This document shows, piece by piece, positions 8,074 to 17,158 of a stretch of DNA of 64,000 nt. Source of the DNA: Rhodoferax sp. GTDB lineage: Bacteria; Pseudomonadota; Gammaproteobacteria; Burkholderiales; Burkholderiaceae_C. Each line of letters begins with the position of its first letter. Within the stretch, counting starts at the first letter, position 1. The stretch is taken from positions 1-64,000 of the forward strand of contig NZ_JAURYQ010000022.1 in assembly GCF_030653815.1 (NCBI RefSeq), given 5' to 3'. Under the pieces are notes generated by a model. It had not been told where the DNA came from and searched no databases. It was given only the letters and a program-made list of their open reading frames with translations. The position numbers and the translations under genes are program-made.

Positions 8074-8543
8074 CAACGCCCTCCCAGTAAAAACGACAGC
8101 ACCCCAGTGGGCAAAATCACATCCAGCAGCTTGTCAAACAGCACATAAAACCCCAGACCCATCACCAGGCCACCGACCAGGCTCTTCTTCAGGGTGCCAC
8201 CAAAGGCCATGCCCACCGGCACCGCCATCAGCGTGGTCGCCAGCCAGAAACCCAGTGTGCGGAACAGTGCGCCGTACACCATCACAGCGGCAGCGCACAA
8301 GGCTACCGCTTTCCAGTCCAGTGGCGAGGTGGCTGCCAGCACCGGGGTGTTTGAGGCCACAGCATGGGCCTGGCGCTTGACCAAAAGCCATGCGCCCACC
8401 AGCCCCAGAATGGCGGCGAGCAGCGTCGGGAAGGCGCGCGGCCCGACCGGTTCATAAGAAATTTCGGCGGCATAGCCGTGCGCTGCCCAAGCCATGGCCG
8501 CAGCCATGACCAGGCAGATCGCGCCCAAGATGCGATCACCCAT
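8073..8543 (-). CDS. tctB: Tripartite tricarboxylate transporter, small permease subunit TctB
   Basis: The 156-residue protein has four predicted membrane helices, the usual size and topology of TctB (starting MGDRILGAICLVMAAAMAW). It forms the small membrane subunit with TctA. It overlaps tctA at TGATG and is separated from tctC by about 70 bp that contain a hairpin with a T-run. That arrangement suggests the receptor is made in excess over the membrane subunits. Confidence 0.9.
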   Translation of the reverse strand: MGDRILGAICLVMAAAMAWAAHGYAAEISYEPVGPRAFPTLLAAILGLVGAWLLVKRQAHAVASNTPVLAATSPLDWKAVALCAAAVMVYGALFRTLGFWLATTLMAVPVGMAFGGTLKKSLVGGLVMGLGFYVLFDKLLDVILPTGVLSFLLGGR

Positions 8544-8553
8544 GATGTCCCCT

Positions 8554-8594
8554 CAAAAAATAGCTGCTGGCGCTTTTTTTGTCAGCGCCAGCAG
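8554..8594 (-). terminator. Intergenic hairpin with T-run between tctC and tctB (attenuating terminator)
   Basis: On the minus strand CTGCTGGCGC pairs perfectly with GCGCCAGCAG (8585-8594 with 8564-8573) around an 11-nt loop, followed by CTATTTTTT. This has the form of a Rho-independent terminator for tctC, positioned before tctB. In an operon it would cut read-through and give more receptor than permease. The same stem-loop type is, from memory, common in Comamonadaceae genomes. Confidence 0.65.
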
Positions 8595-8613
8595 TGGATT
8601 CGGCTCAATTAAC

Positions 8614-9600
8614 TTACTGTGCAACCTTGAGGTTGAAGTCTTTGGCCAGCTGGCGGTAGGCCACCATGCGGTCCTTGATGAAGGCATCCAGTTCCTTGCC
8701 GGTCATGGCGAACTTGAACATGCCGCGCTCGGCGCGCAATTTGTCGTAGGCCGGTGTGGCCATCATCTTGGCAAAGGTGTCGCTCCAGACCTTGAAGTCG
8801 GCATCGCTGACCTTGGGGCCCATGAAGAAGCCGCGAATGATCGGCCACTGCACGTCATAACCCTGCTCCTTCATGGTGGGCACGCCGGACAGCGAACCTT
8901 CCTGGCGCTTGTCGGCCAGGATCGCCAGCACGCGGATCTTGGAGCCGGCCTTGATCTGCTCTTCGGCTTCAGCGGCATCGCCCGAGTACACCTGCACGTG
9001 GCCACCCTGCAGCGCGGTGATGGCTTCGCCACCGCCTTCAAAGGCGACAAAACGCATGGCCTTGGGGTCGAGTCCGGCGGCGCGCGCAGTCAATGCCGCT
9101 TTCATCCAGTCCTGGCTGCCGACGCTGCCGCCGGCACCAAACACGACTTTGCTCGGGTCGGCCTTGATGGCGGCCACCAGGTCCTTGATCGACTTGAAGG
9201 GGGAGTTCTCCGCCACGATCACGGCACCAAAGTCACTGCCCACAGCGGCCAGCCAGCGCACATCGTTTTCGTTGTAGCGGCCGAACTTGCCTTGCGCCAG
9301 GTTCAACAGCGACCCGCCCGAAAACGCCACGATGGTGTTGTTTTCATCCGGGCGCTGCGCCACGACGGCGTTGTAGGCCACGGCGCCAATGCCGCCGGGC
9401 ATGTAGCTCACGCGCATCGGGTCGACCACGTACTTGCCTTCCAGCAAGGCGGTCTGTGCCAGCTTGCAGGTCAAATCGAAGCCGCCGCCCGGCTTGGCCG
9501 GGGCAATACATTCGGTCTTGTCCAAGGGGCCTGCCAGTGCGGACAAGCTCAGCAAACCGGCACAGGCCACAGCGGCCAAAGAAACGTGATGCAGACGCAT
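8614..9600 (-). CDS. tctC: Periplasmic tricarboxylate-binding receptor TctC (Bug family)
   Basis: The 328-residue protein starts at ATG 9600 behind an AGGAG site (CAGGAGATTTCTC); the frame is open for 20 more codons upstream but those lack a signal. A classic signal peptide is visible (MRLHHVSLAAVACAGLLSLSALA). The mature protein has the Bug-family motifs AKPGGGFDLTCKLAQ and FGAGGSVGSQDW. It binds citrate-like tri- or dicarboxylates in the periplasm and presents them to TctAB. Divergent from the methylglyoxal-synthase-like gene across a 200-bp regulatory gap, and only about 1 kb from its likely regulators tctDE. Confidence 0.9.
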   Translation of the reverse strand: MRLHHVSLAAVACAGLLSLSALAGPLDKTECIAPAKPGGGFDLTCKLAQTALLEGKYVVDPMRVSYMPGGIGAVAYNAVVAQRPDENNTIVAFSGGSLLNLAQGKFGRYNENDVRWLAAVGSDFGAVIVAENSPFKSIKDLVAAIKADPSKVVFGAGGSVGSQDWMKAALTARAAGLDPKAMRFVAFEGGGEAITALQGGHVQVYSGDAAEAEEQIKAGSKIRVLAILADKRQEGSLSGVPTMKEQGYDVQWPIIRGFFMGPKVSDADFKVWSDTFAKMMATPAYDKLRAERGMFKFAMTGKELDAFIKDRMVAYRQLAKDFNLKVAQ

Positions 9601-9696
9601 GAGAAATCTCCTGTAAATGTGTTGAAAATGCCGTCGACCACCGTGCGGCGGCCGCGACATGGGGGTGACTGTAGAGAAAAGCGGCTGTCAGCCAGC

Positions 9697-9716
9697 TTTC
9701 AGTGCAGGGTCTGAAA
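9697..9716. promoter_or_regulatory. Dyad in the tctC/9801 divergent promoter region
   Basis: TTTCAG (9697-9702) and CTGAAA (9711-9716) form an inverted repeat with 8-bp spacing, and AGGG-AAAA-CCCT lies just to its right. They sit midway in the 200-bp gap between divergent start codons and are candidate binding sites for the response regulator TctD. No strong sigma-70 boxes were recognised on either strand. Confidence 0.3.
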
Positions 9717-9800
9717 AACTAGGGAAAACCCTTAAGTAGTGCGACATCCTGGGCATCGAGGAATTGGAGATACATTGTCGATAACGCATTGGAGATCACC

Positions 9801-10661
9801 ATGAATTTTGGACTTGTTGCCCATCGTCATCACCGTCTTGGACCGGACTGCACGCTGTTGCGCTGGGCCCGGCTGTGCGAGGCCGACTTGCAGACGCTGG
9901 CACTTCAATTACACGCCACGGGCGGTGCGCATGACACGCTGGTGATCAACCGTTTACTGCGTGATCAACTGGCCTCGGTGGGGCATGGACGCGACGGTGG
10001 TTTGATGCGCCTTGTGTCTCGCGCGGCGGGTGGGTTGACGCCAGATTCGGCCATCGATGGGGTTTTTTTCTTTATCGACCCGGTCAATCCGACCTCCATG
10101 TATCCCGAGACCCAGGCGCTCAAGCGCCAATGTGTCATTCACGGCAAGCCTTTTGTGGCGACGCTGGCCGGCGCCATCGAATGGGTGGCGGTGGAGATGG
10201 CCTCAGCCGGGCTTATTGCCCGCGCGTTACCCTTGGCGCAACAATTCCAGGCACTGGAATCCCAGGTGGTGGCCTTGATCGCCCACGATGCGCGCAAGGC
10301 CGAGATGATGGCATTTGCTGCTGAGCACTTCGAGTTGCTGTCACGTTTCGCGGGTCGCGTCGCCACCGGCACGACGGGTAGCCAACTCAACGCCATAGCC
10401 TGGTCAAAAGGCTGGCCGGCAGCACAAGCGTGGGTCACTTGCTACCAGAGTGGTCCCTTGGGCGGGGACGCCCAGATTGCCGAACTGGTGCTGGACAAAC
10501 GGTGCCAGAAAGTCATCTTTTTTGAAGATCCGCATGTGGCCCGGCAACATGAGGCAGATATTCAATTGCTTGATCGCGCGGTGTACAGCGCGGGCGAATT
10601 CACGACTTGCTTCAATACCCCCGAGATGACCCGGCGCTGGGCAAAGGCCGTGGCACGTTGA
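9801..10661 (+). CDS. Protein with two methylglyoxal-synthase-like halves
   Basis: The 286-residue protein starts at ATG 9801 (upstream TTGGAGATCACC supplies the ribosome-binding site; a TTG at 9789 is less likely). Two regions resemble the MGS-like fold: residues ~75-130 (AIDGVFFFIDPVNP then VIHGKPFVATLAGAIEW) and residues ~205-270 (SGPLGGDAQIAELVLDKR, KVIFFEDPHVARQHEADI). In true methylglyoxal synthase a single domain of about 150 residues converts dihydroxyacetone phosphate to methylglyoxal, with GPLGGD binding phosphate. Only the second half keeps a GPLGGD-like loop. Function is therefore uncertain: a divergent synthase or a regulatory phosphate-binding protein. It is divergent from tctC and converges with tctE. 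Confidence 0.6.
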   Translation: MNFGLVAHRHHRLGPDCTLLRWARLCEADLQTLALQLHATGGAHDTLVINRLLRDQLASVGHGRDGGLMRLVSRAAGGLTPDSAIDGVFFFIDPVNPTSMYPETQALKRQCVIHGKPFVATLAGAIEWVAVEMASAGLIARALPLAQQFQALESQVVALIAHDARKAEMMAFAAEHFELLSRFAGRVATGTTGSQLNAIAWSKGWPAAQAWVTCYQSGPLGGDAQIAELVLDKRCQKVIFFEDPHVARQHEADIQLLDRAVYSAGEFTTCFNTPEMTRRWAKAVAR

Positions 10662-10705
10662 CAGTCTGTCATTCGGTGTGCGCAAGAGCAAGGATCAGCG
10701 CAAGG

Positions 10706-12175
10706 TCAAAGCGGGGCGTGGGCAGCAGGGTCTTCAGAAGCGACTTGAAAAATCGCCGGCCACCGCAGGGTCACCGTGAGGCCCGGGCGAGTCGGGTCTG
10801 CGCTGGTGGCGTGCAGGTTCAAAGCGCCACCATGCCGTTGGGCAATGGCTTTGGCAATGGCCAGGCCCAGGCCGGAGCCGTTGACCTGGCTGCTGCCCCG
10901 GTAAAAGCGTTCGCCGGCGTGCGCCAGTTCTTCGGGCGACATGCCGGGGCCGTTGTCGATCACGCGGAGCACCGCTTGCCGGGCGCCTCCGGTAGCAGAA
11001 TTCACAGGTTCGATACCGGCTTGCACCGTCACCTTGGCCCCCACTGGCGTGTGGTGCAAGGCGTTGTGCAGCACATTGACCAGCGCTTCCTTGAGCAAGC
11101 CGGCGTGCGCGTTCACCTCGGCGTGCGCTTCATTCAAGGGCTCAAAACCCAGGTCAATCTGCTTTTGCCGAGCTTGCGGCCAGGCGGCACGCGTGACCTC
11201 TTGCGCCAGCGCCACCAGGTCGCAGGGCGCCATGTGCCACTCGGTGGTGTCAGCGCGCGCCAGCGACAGCATTTGATTGGTTTGCCGCACCGTTTCCTCA
11301 ACCTGCAATTTGATCGCGAGCAGCGCCTGTTTCATCAGTGCCGGGTCGGGTTCACGCAGCGCAAAACCGACCTGCGTGGCCAGCGTGGTCAAAGGCGTGC
11401 GCAACTGGTGCGAGGCGTCGTCCATGAACATGCGGCGCGCCTCCATGGCGTCGCGGTAACGCATCACATGGTGGTTGATGGCTTCGACCAGCGGCTGCAC
11501 GTCATCGGCGATGTTGTGGCTGGCCAGCGGCGTCAGGTCCTGCGGGTCGCGCTGCAAGACGTCCTGGCGCAGGCGCTGCAGCGGGCGCAGCGACCAATTC
11601 ACCGCAGCCACCAGCAGTGCCACACCAGCCAGCAGCAGCAACACGTCACGCGCCAGCGTCTCCATCACCAGGCGGCGGGTGAAGTCCTGGCGACTTTCCA
11701 GGGTTTCACCAATCTGGATCACGACCTGGCTTGAGTTGGAGCCGCCCGACAGCGGCTGGTCCAGCGCCCGGGCGTAAGAGCCCAGCCGGATGGGTTCGCC
11801 GTAGTACAGGGCATCGCTGAATTGCGGCTGGCCGTTGACCAGCGGCCGGGGTGGCGCGGGCAGGTCGGCGTTGCCAATTTCAACCAGCCCGTCGCCGCTG
11901 GCCACCCGGTAAAACACCCGGCCGTTGGCGGTCAGTTCAAAAAACTCCAGCAACCGGTAGGGCAGCTCCACCGACAAGCCGCCACTGGCGGTGGAGATGT
12001 TGGCATCGAGCGACTTGATGGCGCCCAACAGCGAGCGGTCGTAGGCGGCATTGGCCGCCCCCAAAGCGGTGCGCCAGCTCACCACAATTTCCAGCCCCAT
12101 CACCAGCAGCATGCCCGGCAGCAGCACCAGCAGCAGCGTGCGGCGCAGGCTCAGCCGGTGCAGGGCGGCCAGCAT
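10706..12175 (-). CDS. tctE: Sensor histidine kinase, TctE type
   Basis: The 489-residue protein starts at ATG 12175, overlapping the response-regulator stop (TGATG). It has an N-terminal membrane helix (LLLVLLPGMLLVMGLEIVV), a periplasmic TctE_N-like sensor region, a second helix near residue 165-185 (DVLLLLAGVALLVAAV), a HAMP-like linker, a HisKA box (DDASHQLRTPLTTLATQ) with the phospho-His, and a HATPase domain (NALHHTP, DNGPGMSPEEL, GSGLGLAIAKA). It should sense external tricarboxylates and phosphorylate TctD. Proximity to tctCBA, about 1 kb away, supports the assignment. Confidence 0.88.
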   Translation of the reverse strand: MLAALHRLSLRRTLLLVLLPGMLLVMGLEIVVSWRTALGAANAAYDRSLLGAIKSLDANISTASGGLSVELPYRLLEFFELTANGRVFYRVASGDGLVEIGNADLPAPPRPLVNGQPQFSDALYYGEPIRLGSYARALDQPLSGGSNSSQVVIQIGETLESRQDFTRRLVMETLARDVLLLLAGVALLVAAVNWSLRPLQRLRQDVLQRDPQDLTPLASHNIADDVQPLVEAINHHVMRYRDAMEARRMFMDDASHQLRTPLTTLATQVGFALREPDPALMKQALLAIKLQVEETVRQTNQMLSLARADTTEWHMAPCDLVALAQEVTRAAWPQARQKQIDLGFEPLNEAHAEVNAHAGLLKEALVNVLHNALHHTPVGAKVTVQAGIEPVNSATGGARQAVLRVIDNGPGMSPEELAHAGERFYRGSSQVNGSGLGLAIAKAIAQRHGGALNLHATSADPTRPGLTVTLRWPAIFQVASEDPAAHAPL

Positions 12176-12840
12176 CAGTCGCTTTCCAGCACGTAGCCCA
12201 GGCCGCGCAGCGTGGTGATGCGCAGCGGCGTGTTGTCCAGGCGCTTGCGCAGCCGGTGCACCAGCACCTCGATGGCTTCGGGCTGCACGTCCACCTCGTC
12301 GGAAAACACGCGTTCCATCAGGTCGCGCTTGGACAAAGGTTCGCCGCTGTGCTGCACCAAAGCACACAGCGCCGCGTGCTCGCGCGGGGTCAGGGTCATG
12401 GGCACATGCTTGAGCAGCAACTGCTGGCTGACCGGGTCATACACCAGCGGTCCGCAGGCGAATCGTGGGTGATCGCTGCCACGCGAGCGGCGGATCAGCG
12501 CCAGCAGGCGGGCTTCGAGTTCGGCCAGCTCAAACGGCTTGGCCAGAAAGTCGTCAGCGCCTTCGCGCAGGGTGCTGACGCGCTCGATGAGCGAATCGCG
12601 CGCCGTCAGAATCAACACCGGCAGGCGTTGGTCGGCATCGCGCAAGTCGGCCAGCACGTCATGGCCGTCGCGCCCGGGCAAGCCCAGGTCAAGGATCAGC
12701 GCGTCGTAACGGGTGGACTTGAGGCTTTGGCGCACCAGCCGGCCGTCATTGACCCAGTCGACCTGGAACCGGCTCTGTTGCAGCGCCTGTACCAGCCAGG
12801 TGGCCAGTGCCGGTTCGTCTTCCGCCAAAAGAATGCGCAT
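12175..12840 (-). CDS. tctD: OmpR/PhoB-family response regulator, TctD type
   Basis: The 221-residue protein has a receiver domain with the phospho-acceptor in DALILDLGLPGRDG (about D51), the acidic pair near the N-terminus (LLAEDEPAL) and the conserved K of LAKPFEL. A trans_reg_C winged helix follows (LTPREHAALCALVQ; EVLVHRLRKRLDNT; TLRGLGYVL). Phosphorylated TctD is expected to activate the tctCBA operon. It is coupled by overlap to the kinase gene. Confidence 0.88.
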   Translation of the reverse strand: MRILLAEDEPALATWLVQALQQSRFQVDWVNDGRLVRQSLKSTRYDALILDLGLPGRDGHDVLADLRDADQRLPVLILTARDSLIERVSTLREGADDFLAKPFELAELEARLLALIRRSRGSDHPRFACGPLVYDPVSQQLLLKHVPMTLTPREHAALCALVQHSGEPLSKRDLMERVFSDEVDVQPEAIEVLVHRLRKRLDNTPLRITTLRGLGYVLESD

Positions 12841-12869
12841 GGAGTGAGGGGGTTGGAATGGATGCTGAA

Positions 12870-12898
12870 GTTTAAGACCTCTGCCAATCCGGCTTCAA
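12870..12898 (-). promoter_or_regulatory. Candidate sigma-70 promoter of tctDE
   Basis: On the minus strand TTGAAG (12893-12898) and TTAAAC (12870-12875) are 17 bp apart, about 30 bp upstream of the tctD start codon. The -35 is good and the -10 is weak. Confidence 0.35.
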
Positions 12899-12911
12899 CG
12901 TGCCGCACTGC

Positions 12912-13964
12912 TCACTTTTTCGCCAGCCACGCGGTCACCCGGGGGCCCAGCACCAGCACCATCAAGAACCGCACCAGTTGCATGGCCATGACAAAGCTGG
13001 CGTCGACCGCGCTGGTGGCGGCAATCACCACCACCGAATCGGCACCGCCCGGGCTGGTGGCCAGGTAGGCCGTGAGCGGTGCCACGCCGGCCAGCAGCAC
13101 CAACAACAGCGCGAGCACCAGGCCCAAGCCCATCAGGGCCGCAATGGCCGCCAACACCATGGGCAGGGCCTGCCAGGCGTGCAGCAGGATGTCACGTGTG
13201 AAGCGCAAACCCACGCTCCAGCCGATCACGGCGTAGGCCAGTACCAGCAAGGCGGCGGGCAACTCGATCACCAGCACGCCCAGCGCCTGTAAAACCGTGC
13301 CGCCCACCAAAGCCAGCACCAAGCCGCCAGCTGGAATGTGCCAGCGCTGTGCCGCCAATGCTGCCGCAAGGATCAGCAGCAAGGTGGCCCCCAAGTGGTA
13401 CAGATGCTGCAGGTTCGTGATTGGGTCGGGCACGGCTGGCGTGGCAGGTATGGCCGTCACCACCATCGCCAGATGTGCCACCCCGGCCGCCACGGCTGTG
13501 ACCAGCACGACGCGGGTGTACTGCATGAAGGCCACCAGCCGCGCGTCGGCGCCATAACTTTCGGCCATCAGCACCATGGCCGAGGCCGCGCCCGGCGCAA
13601 TGCCCCACAGCGCCGTGGTACCGGGTAAAACTTTTCGCCGCACCAGCAGCCAGCCCAGCAGACCACCAGCGCCGATCACCAGCAGGTTGATACCCAGAAA
13701 CAGCGGCCAATCGGCCAGCACCTTGCTGAGCGCCGGGGGGCGCATGCTTTGCGCCATCAGGCAGCCCAGTACCGCTTGCGCGAGCATGAAAAAGGGCTTG
13801 GGCAGGTTCATCTGCCCCCACTGCAACGACAGCAAAATACCCGTCAACATGCAGCCCAGCAGCACCCCGGCGGGAAAGTGCAAGGCGTGTAAAACGCCGC
13901 CCAGCATGCCACTGAGCAACAGCAACACCAACCAGCGCCAACGCAGCGGGAGAACAGGACTCAC
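12912..13964 (-). CDS. AbrB-family membrane protein (COG3180, 'ammonia monooxygenase' superfamily)
   Basis: The 350-residue protein is read from GTG 13964, whose GTGA overlaps the metW stop; the longer upstream frame merely reads metW out of frame. It contains about ten hydrophobic helices in two halves, as in the duplicated AbrB domain (GGVLHALHFPAGVLLG and LGWLLVRRKVLPGTTALWG; second half RWHIPAGGLVLALVGGTV). The 'ammonia monooxygenase' name given to this family in databases is historical; members are membrane proteins of unproven transport or regulatory function, unrelated to the AbrB DNA-binding antitoxin fold. Overlap with metW suggests co-transcription with metXW. Confidence 0.75.
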   Translation of the reverse strand: MSPVLPLRWRWLVLLLLSGMLGGVLHALHFPAGVLLGCMLTGILLSLQWGQMNLPKPFFMLAQAVLGCLMAQSMRPPALSKVLADWPLFLGINLLVIGAGGLLGWLLVRRKVLPGTTALWGIAPGAASAMVLMAESYGADARLVAFMQYTRVVLVTAVAAGVAHLAMVVTAIPATPAVPDPITNLQHLYHLGATLLLILAAALAAQRWHIPAGGLVLALVGGTVLQALGVLVIELPAALLVLAYAVIGWSVGLRFTRDILLHAWQALPMVLAAIAALMGLGLVLALLLVLLAGVAPLTAYLATSPGGADSVVVIAATSAVDASFVMAMQLVRFLMVLVLGPRVTAWLAKK

Positions 13965-14554
13965 CGGGACAGCGTGTACACCGAGGTGCCGGCCAACAGG
14001 TTGGGCAGCAGGCGCACCACCTTGCCGTCCTGCAGGCCAAAGCTGTCTTGCACCAGCAGCCGGTTGCGGCTGGCCAGCACACCCAGGTCGGCGTGGGTGC
14101 CAACGCGGATGTTGGGTGTGTCGAACCACTGGTAGGGCAGGCGTTTGGTTACTGGCATGCGTCCGCCCAATACGCTGATGCGGTTTGGCCAGTGGGCAAA
14201 ATTGGGAAAGGCCACAATGCCCAGGCGCCCCACGCGCACGGTTTCCAGCAACATCACTTCGGCATTGCGCAGGTGTTGCAGGGTGTCGATTTGCAGCACC
14301 ACGTCAAAGCTGGCGTCCTCGAACGTGGACAGGCCTTCGTCGAGGTTGAGCTGGATCACGTTGACGCCGCGCTTGACGCAGGCTTGCACATTGGCGTCGT
14401 CGATCTCGATGCCGTAACCACTGCAGCCGCGCGCCTGAATCAAATGCGCCAGCATGGCACCGTTGCCGCAACCCAGGTCGAGCACGCGCGAGCCCGACGG
14501 CACCAGCTCGGCAATGGCCAACTGGGTGGCGTTGACGACTGTGGTGGCGCTCAT
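13961..14554 (-). CDS. metW: Methionine biosynthesis protein MetW
   Basis: The 197-residue class I SAM-methyltransferase-fold protein has the motif [15 protein letters not shown] and the family block [21 protein letters not shown], then the C-terminal [14 protein letters not shown]. MetW is encoded next to MetX in beta- and gammaproteobacteria and is needed for full homoserine acyltransferase activity. It overlaps metX at the 5' side by ATGA and abrB-like at the 3' side by GTGA. Confidence 0.92.
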   Translation of the reverse strand: MSATTVVNATQLAIAELVPSGSRVLDLGCGNGAMLAHLIQARGCSGYGIEIDDANVQACVKRGVNVIQLNLDEGLSTFEDASFDVVLQIDTLQHLRNAEVMLLETVRVGRLGIVAFPNFAHWPNRISVLGGRMPVTKRLPYQWFDTPNIRVGTHADLGVLASRNRLLVQDSFGLQDGKVVRLLPNLLAGTSVYTLSR

Positions 14555-15699
14555 GCGGCCCCCCCGGCGGGTTTGACCACGTTGTTGAAATAGGAGCGAA
14601 TGACGCCCATGTAGCGCGCATCGTCGAGCAAAAAAGCGTCGTGTCCGTGCGGCGCGTTGATTTCCGCGTAGCTGACGTCGCGCTTGTTGTCGAGCAGCGC
14701 CTTGACGATCTCGCGGCTGCGCTTGGGGGCAAAGCGCCAGTCGGTGGTGAAGCTCACCAGCAGGAACTTGGACGTGGCCCGTGCCAGCGCCTGGCTCAGG
14801 TTGCCGTCAAATTTGCGTGCCGGGTCAAAATAGTCGAGCGCGCGGGTGATCAGCAAGTAGGTGTTGGCGTCAAAGTACTCGGCAAACTTGTCTCCCTGGT
14901 AACGCAGGTAACTTTCGATCTGGAATTCGGCCTCCAGCGTGCTGTAAAAGAAACTGCGGTCCTGCTCGCTCTGGCTGCCGGCAATCAGCTGGCGGCCAAA
15001 CTTTTCGTTCATCACGTCGTCGCTGAGGTAGGTGATGTGGCCGATCATGCGGGCAATGCGCAGGCCGCGCTTGGGCACCGTGCCCTGCGCATAAAAATTC
15101 CCGCCATGAAAGTCGGGGTCGGTCTGGATGGCGCGCCGGGCCACTTCGTTGAAGGCAATGTTTTCTGCCGTCAGGTTGGGCGCGCTGGCAATCACCACCG
15201 CGTGGCGCACCCGGTCCGGGTACTGTAGCGCCCAGCTCAGCGCCTGCATGCCGCCCAGACTGCCGCCCATCACGGCAGCCAGCGTCTGGATGCCCAGGGC
15301 ATCGAGCAGCCGGGCCTGCGCGTTGACCCAGTCTTCGACCGTGACCACCGGAAAGTCGGCGCCATAAACGCGCCCGCTGTCGGGGTTAACGTGCATCGGG
15401 CCGGTGGAACCAAAACACGAGCCCAGGTTGTTGACGCCAATGACAAAAAAATGCTCGGTGTCAAGCGCCTTGCCCGGCCCGATCATGTTGTGCCACCAGC
15501 CCTCGGACTTGTCCTGGCCCGCATAAGTGCCGGCCACATGGTGCGAGGCGTTGAGGGCGTGGCAGATCAACACGGCGTTGGATTGGTCGGCGTTGAGTGT
15601 GCCGTAGGTCTCGAAGCTGAGATCGTAGTCCCGAATCGAAGCGCCGCTTTGCAAAGGCAAGGCGGCGGCAAAATGCATGGACTGGGGTGTGACGTTCAT
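14551..15699 (-). CDS. metX: Homoserine O-acyltransferase MetX
   Basis: This 382-residue alpha/beta-hydrolase-fold enzyme acylates the hydroxyl of L-homoserine for methionine synthesis. Visible features are the early motif [13 protein letters not shown], the nucleophile elbow [13 protein letters not shown] with the catalytic Ser, and the C-terminal Asp/His region ([19 protein letters not shown]). In proteobacterial MetX paired with MetW the acyl donor is often succinyl-CoA rather than acetyl-CoA; that cannot be decided by eye. A good promoter lies just upstream. Confidence 0.93.
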   Translation of the reverse strand: MNVTPQSMHFAAALPLQSGASIRDYDLSFETYGTLNADQSNAVLICHALNASHHVAGTYAGQDKSEGWWHNMIGPGKALDTEHFFVIGVNNLGSCFGSTGPMHVNPDSGRVYGADFPVVTVEDWVNAQARLLDALGIQTLAAVMGGSLGGMQALSWALQYPDRVRHAVVIASAPNLTAENIAFNEVARRAIQTDPDFHGGNFYAQGTVPKRGLRIARMIGHITYLSDDVMNEKFGRQLIAGSQSEQDRSFFYSTLEAEFQIESYLRYQGDKFAEYFDANTYLLITRALDYFDPARKFDGNLSQALARATSKFLLVSFTTDWRFAPKRSREIVKALLDNKRDVSYAEINAPHGHDAFLLDDARYMGVIRSYFNNVVKPAGGAA

Positions 15700-15713
15700 A
15701 GGTTCAGGAAAAG

Positions 15714-15750
15714 ACTCGCGTCGAGTATAAATCGCGCGTCACCCCTTCAA
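15714..15750 (-). promoter_or_regulatory. metX promoter with adjoining dyad
   Basis: On the minus strand TTGAAG (15745-15750) and TATACT (15724-15729) are separated by 15 bp on these coordinates (about 16 counting one base into the -10). Overlapping the -10 is a short dyad, ACTCG-CGT-CGAGT (15714-15726), a possible operator near the transcription start. The start codon is about 25 bp downstream. No S-adenosylmethionine riboswitch consensus was recognised. Confidence 0.5.
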
Positions 15751-15756
15751 GAGCCC

Positions 15757-17052
15757 TTACAGCAGGTTCAAGCGGCGCGCGCCCTCGGTGAGTTCGGCGC
15801 GGAAATCCGGGTGGGCAATGGCAATCAATTCCTGTGCGCGTTGTTTGGCTGACTTGCCGCGCAACTGCGCCACGCCGAACTCGGTCACGACGTAATTGAC
15901 GTCATTCTTGCTGGTGGTGACGTGGGTGCCCGGTGTCAGCGTGGGCACGATGCGCGTCAGGGTGTCGTCCTTGGCGGTGGCGGGCAGCACGATGAAGGAC
16001 TTGCCGTCGCGTGAGCGGTTGGCGGCGCGCACAAAGTCCACCTGACCACCGCTGCCCGAATACGGCAAAGGACCCAGGCTTTCCGAGCCGCACTGGCCCA
16101 GCAAATCGATCTGCAGCGTGGCATTGATCGACACCAGTTTGTCGTTTTGTGCGGCCAGGTAGGGATCGTTGGTGAAGTCCACCGGGTGCATCTCCAGCAT
16201 CGGGTTGCGTTCCATGAATTGGTACAGCTTTTTGGAGCCGAGGGCGAAGGTGGCGACCATCTTGCCGGGCAGATAGTTCTTTTTGCGGTTGGTGATGGCG
16301 CCGCTTTCGATCAGCGTCAGAATGCCGTCGCCGATCATCTCGGTGTGCACCCCCAGGTCGTGCTTGGCGGTGAGCTGCATCACCACCGCATCGGGAATGC
16401 CGCCATAACCGATCTGCAGGGTCGAGCCGTCATCGATCATGTCGGCCACGTACTTGCCAATGGCCTGCTGCACCGGGCCTATTTTTGGCAGGCCGACTTC
16501 CAGCACCGGTTCGCTGCTCTCCACCAAGGCGCTCACCTGTGACACATGAACGTGGCAATTGCCGTAGGCAAACGGCACGTTGGGGTTAACTTCCAGCACG
16601 ATGGCGCGCGCCTTCGCCACGGCGGCCATGGTGTAGTCGGGCCCCAGGCTGAGCGAGAAAAAGCCCTTCTCGTCCATCGGCGAAGCCATGGAAAAAACCA
16701 CATCCGCCGGAATCTGGCCGCGCTGGATCATGACCGGGATGTCGGAAAAACTGCAGGGGATGAAATCGACCGAGCCTTTTTGTCCGCCGGCGCGTGACGC
16801 GCCGCCAAAGAAGAACGCCATGTGGCGCACATGGTCCACAGTCTCGGGGTCGAAATAGTCAAACTTGCGCACCGCCAGGATCTGTGCCACCTTGATGTCC
16901 TGGAAGCGGCGGCGCTGCTCTGAGAGCGCCGTCAGCAGTGTGGGCGGTTCGCCAACCCCGGTGGGCACGACGATGAAGTCGCCATTGCGCAATTGATCGA
17001 TGGCGTCTTCAGGGGTGACGCGTTTGCTTTGGTACAGGGCTTGGAATGACAT
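15757..17052 (-). CDS. Acetyl-CoA hydrolase / CoA-transferase family protein
   Basis: The 431-residue protein has the two-domain CoA-transferase layout (AcetylCoA_hydro N-terminal, AcetylCoA_hyd_C C-terminal). The catalytic glutamate lies in GVHTEMIGDGI, preceded by the oxyanion/glycine motif IGYGGIPDAVVMQL and followed by YSGSGGQVDFVRAA. Family members transfer CoA from acetyl-CoA to short-chain acids such as 4-hydroxybutyrate, succinate or propionate, or hydrolyse it. The substrate is not predictable. It follows the paa operon with a 106-bp gap, so may be separately expressed, although its acetyl-CoA/succinyl-CoA chemistry suits the products of phenylacetate breakdown. Confidence 0.85.
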   Translation of the reverse strand: MSFQALYQSKRVTPEDAIDQLRNGDFIVVPTGVGEPPTLLTALSEQRRRFQDIKVAQILAVRKFDYFDPETVDHVRHMAFFFGGASRAGGQKGSVDFIPCSFSDIPVMIQRGQIPADVVFSMASPMDEKGFFSLSLGPDYTMAAVAKARAIVLEVNPNVPFAYGNCHVHVSQVSALVESSEPVLEVGLPKIGPVQQAIGKYVADMIDDGSTLQIGYGGIPDAVVMQLTAKHDLGVHTEMIGDGILTLIESGAITNRKKNYLPGKMVATFALGSKKLYQFMERNPMLEMHPVDFTNDPYLAAQNDKLVSINATLQIDLLGQCGSESLGPLPYSGSGGQVDFVRAANRSRDGKSFIVLPATAKDDTLTRIVPTLTPGTHVTTSKNDVNYVVTEFGVAQLRGKSAKQRAQELIAIAHPDFRAELTEGARRLNLL

Positions 17053-17158
17053 GGGGCTGACATGTTAGGTGGCAGAAATTGTGGATGCGCTCGCAGCCAG
17101 ACAGGCTGAGCCTAAAGCGGCACATCACCATAACACGAAGCAAAACCCCCCGATAAAA

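Noticed and set aside
8494-9714. 406-codon open frame on the plus strand
   Set aside because: Antisense to tctC and tctB, which are certain; the translation is a shadow.
15700-15756. SAM riboswitch upstream of metX
   Set aside because: The leader is too short, and no SAM-I or SAM-II consensus was seen; a promoter with a short dyad explains the region better.
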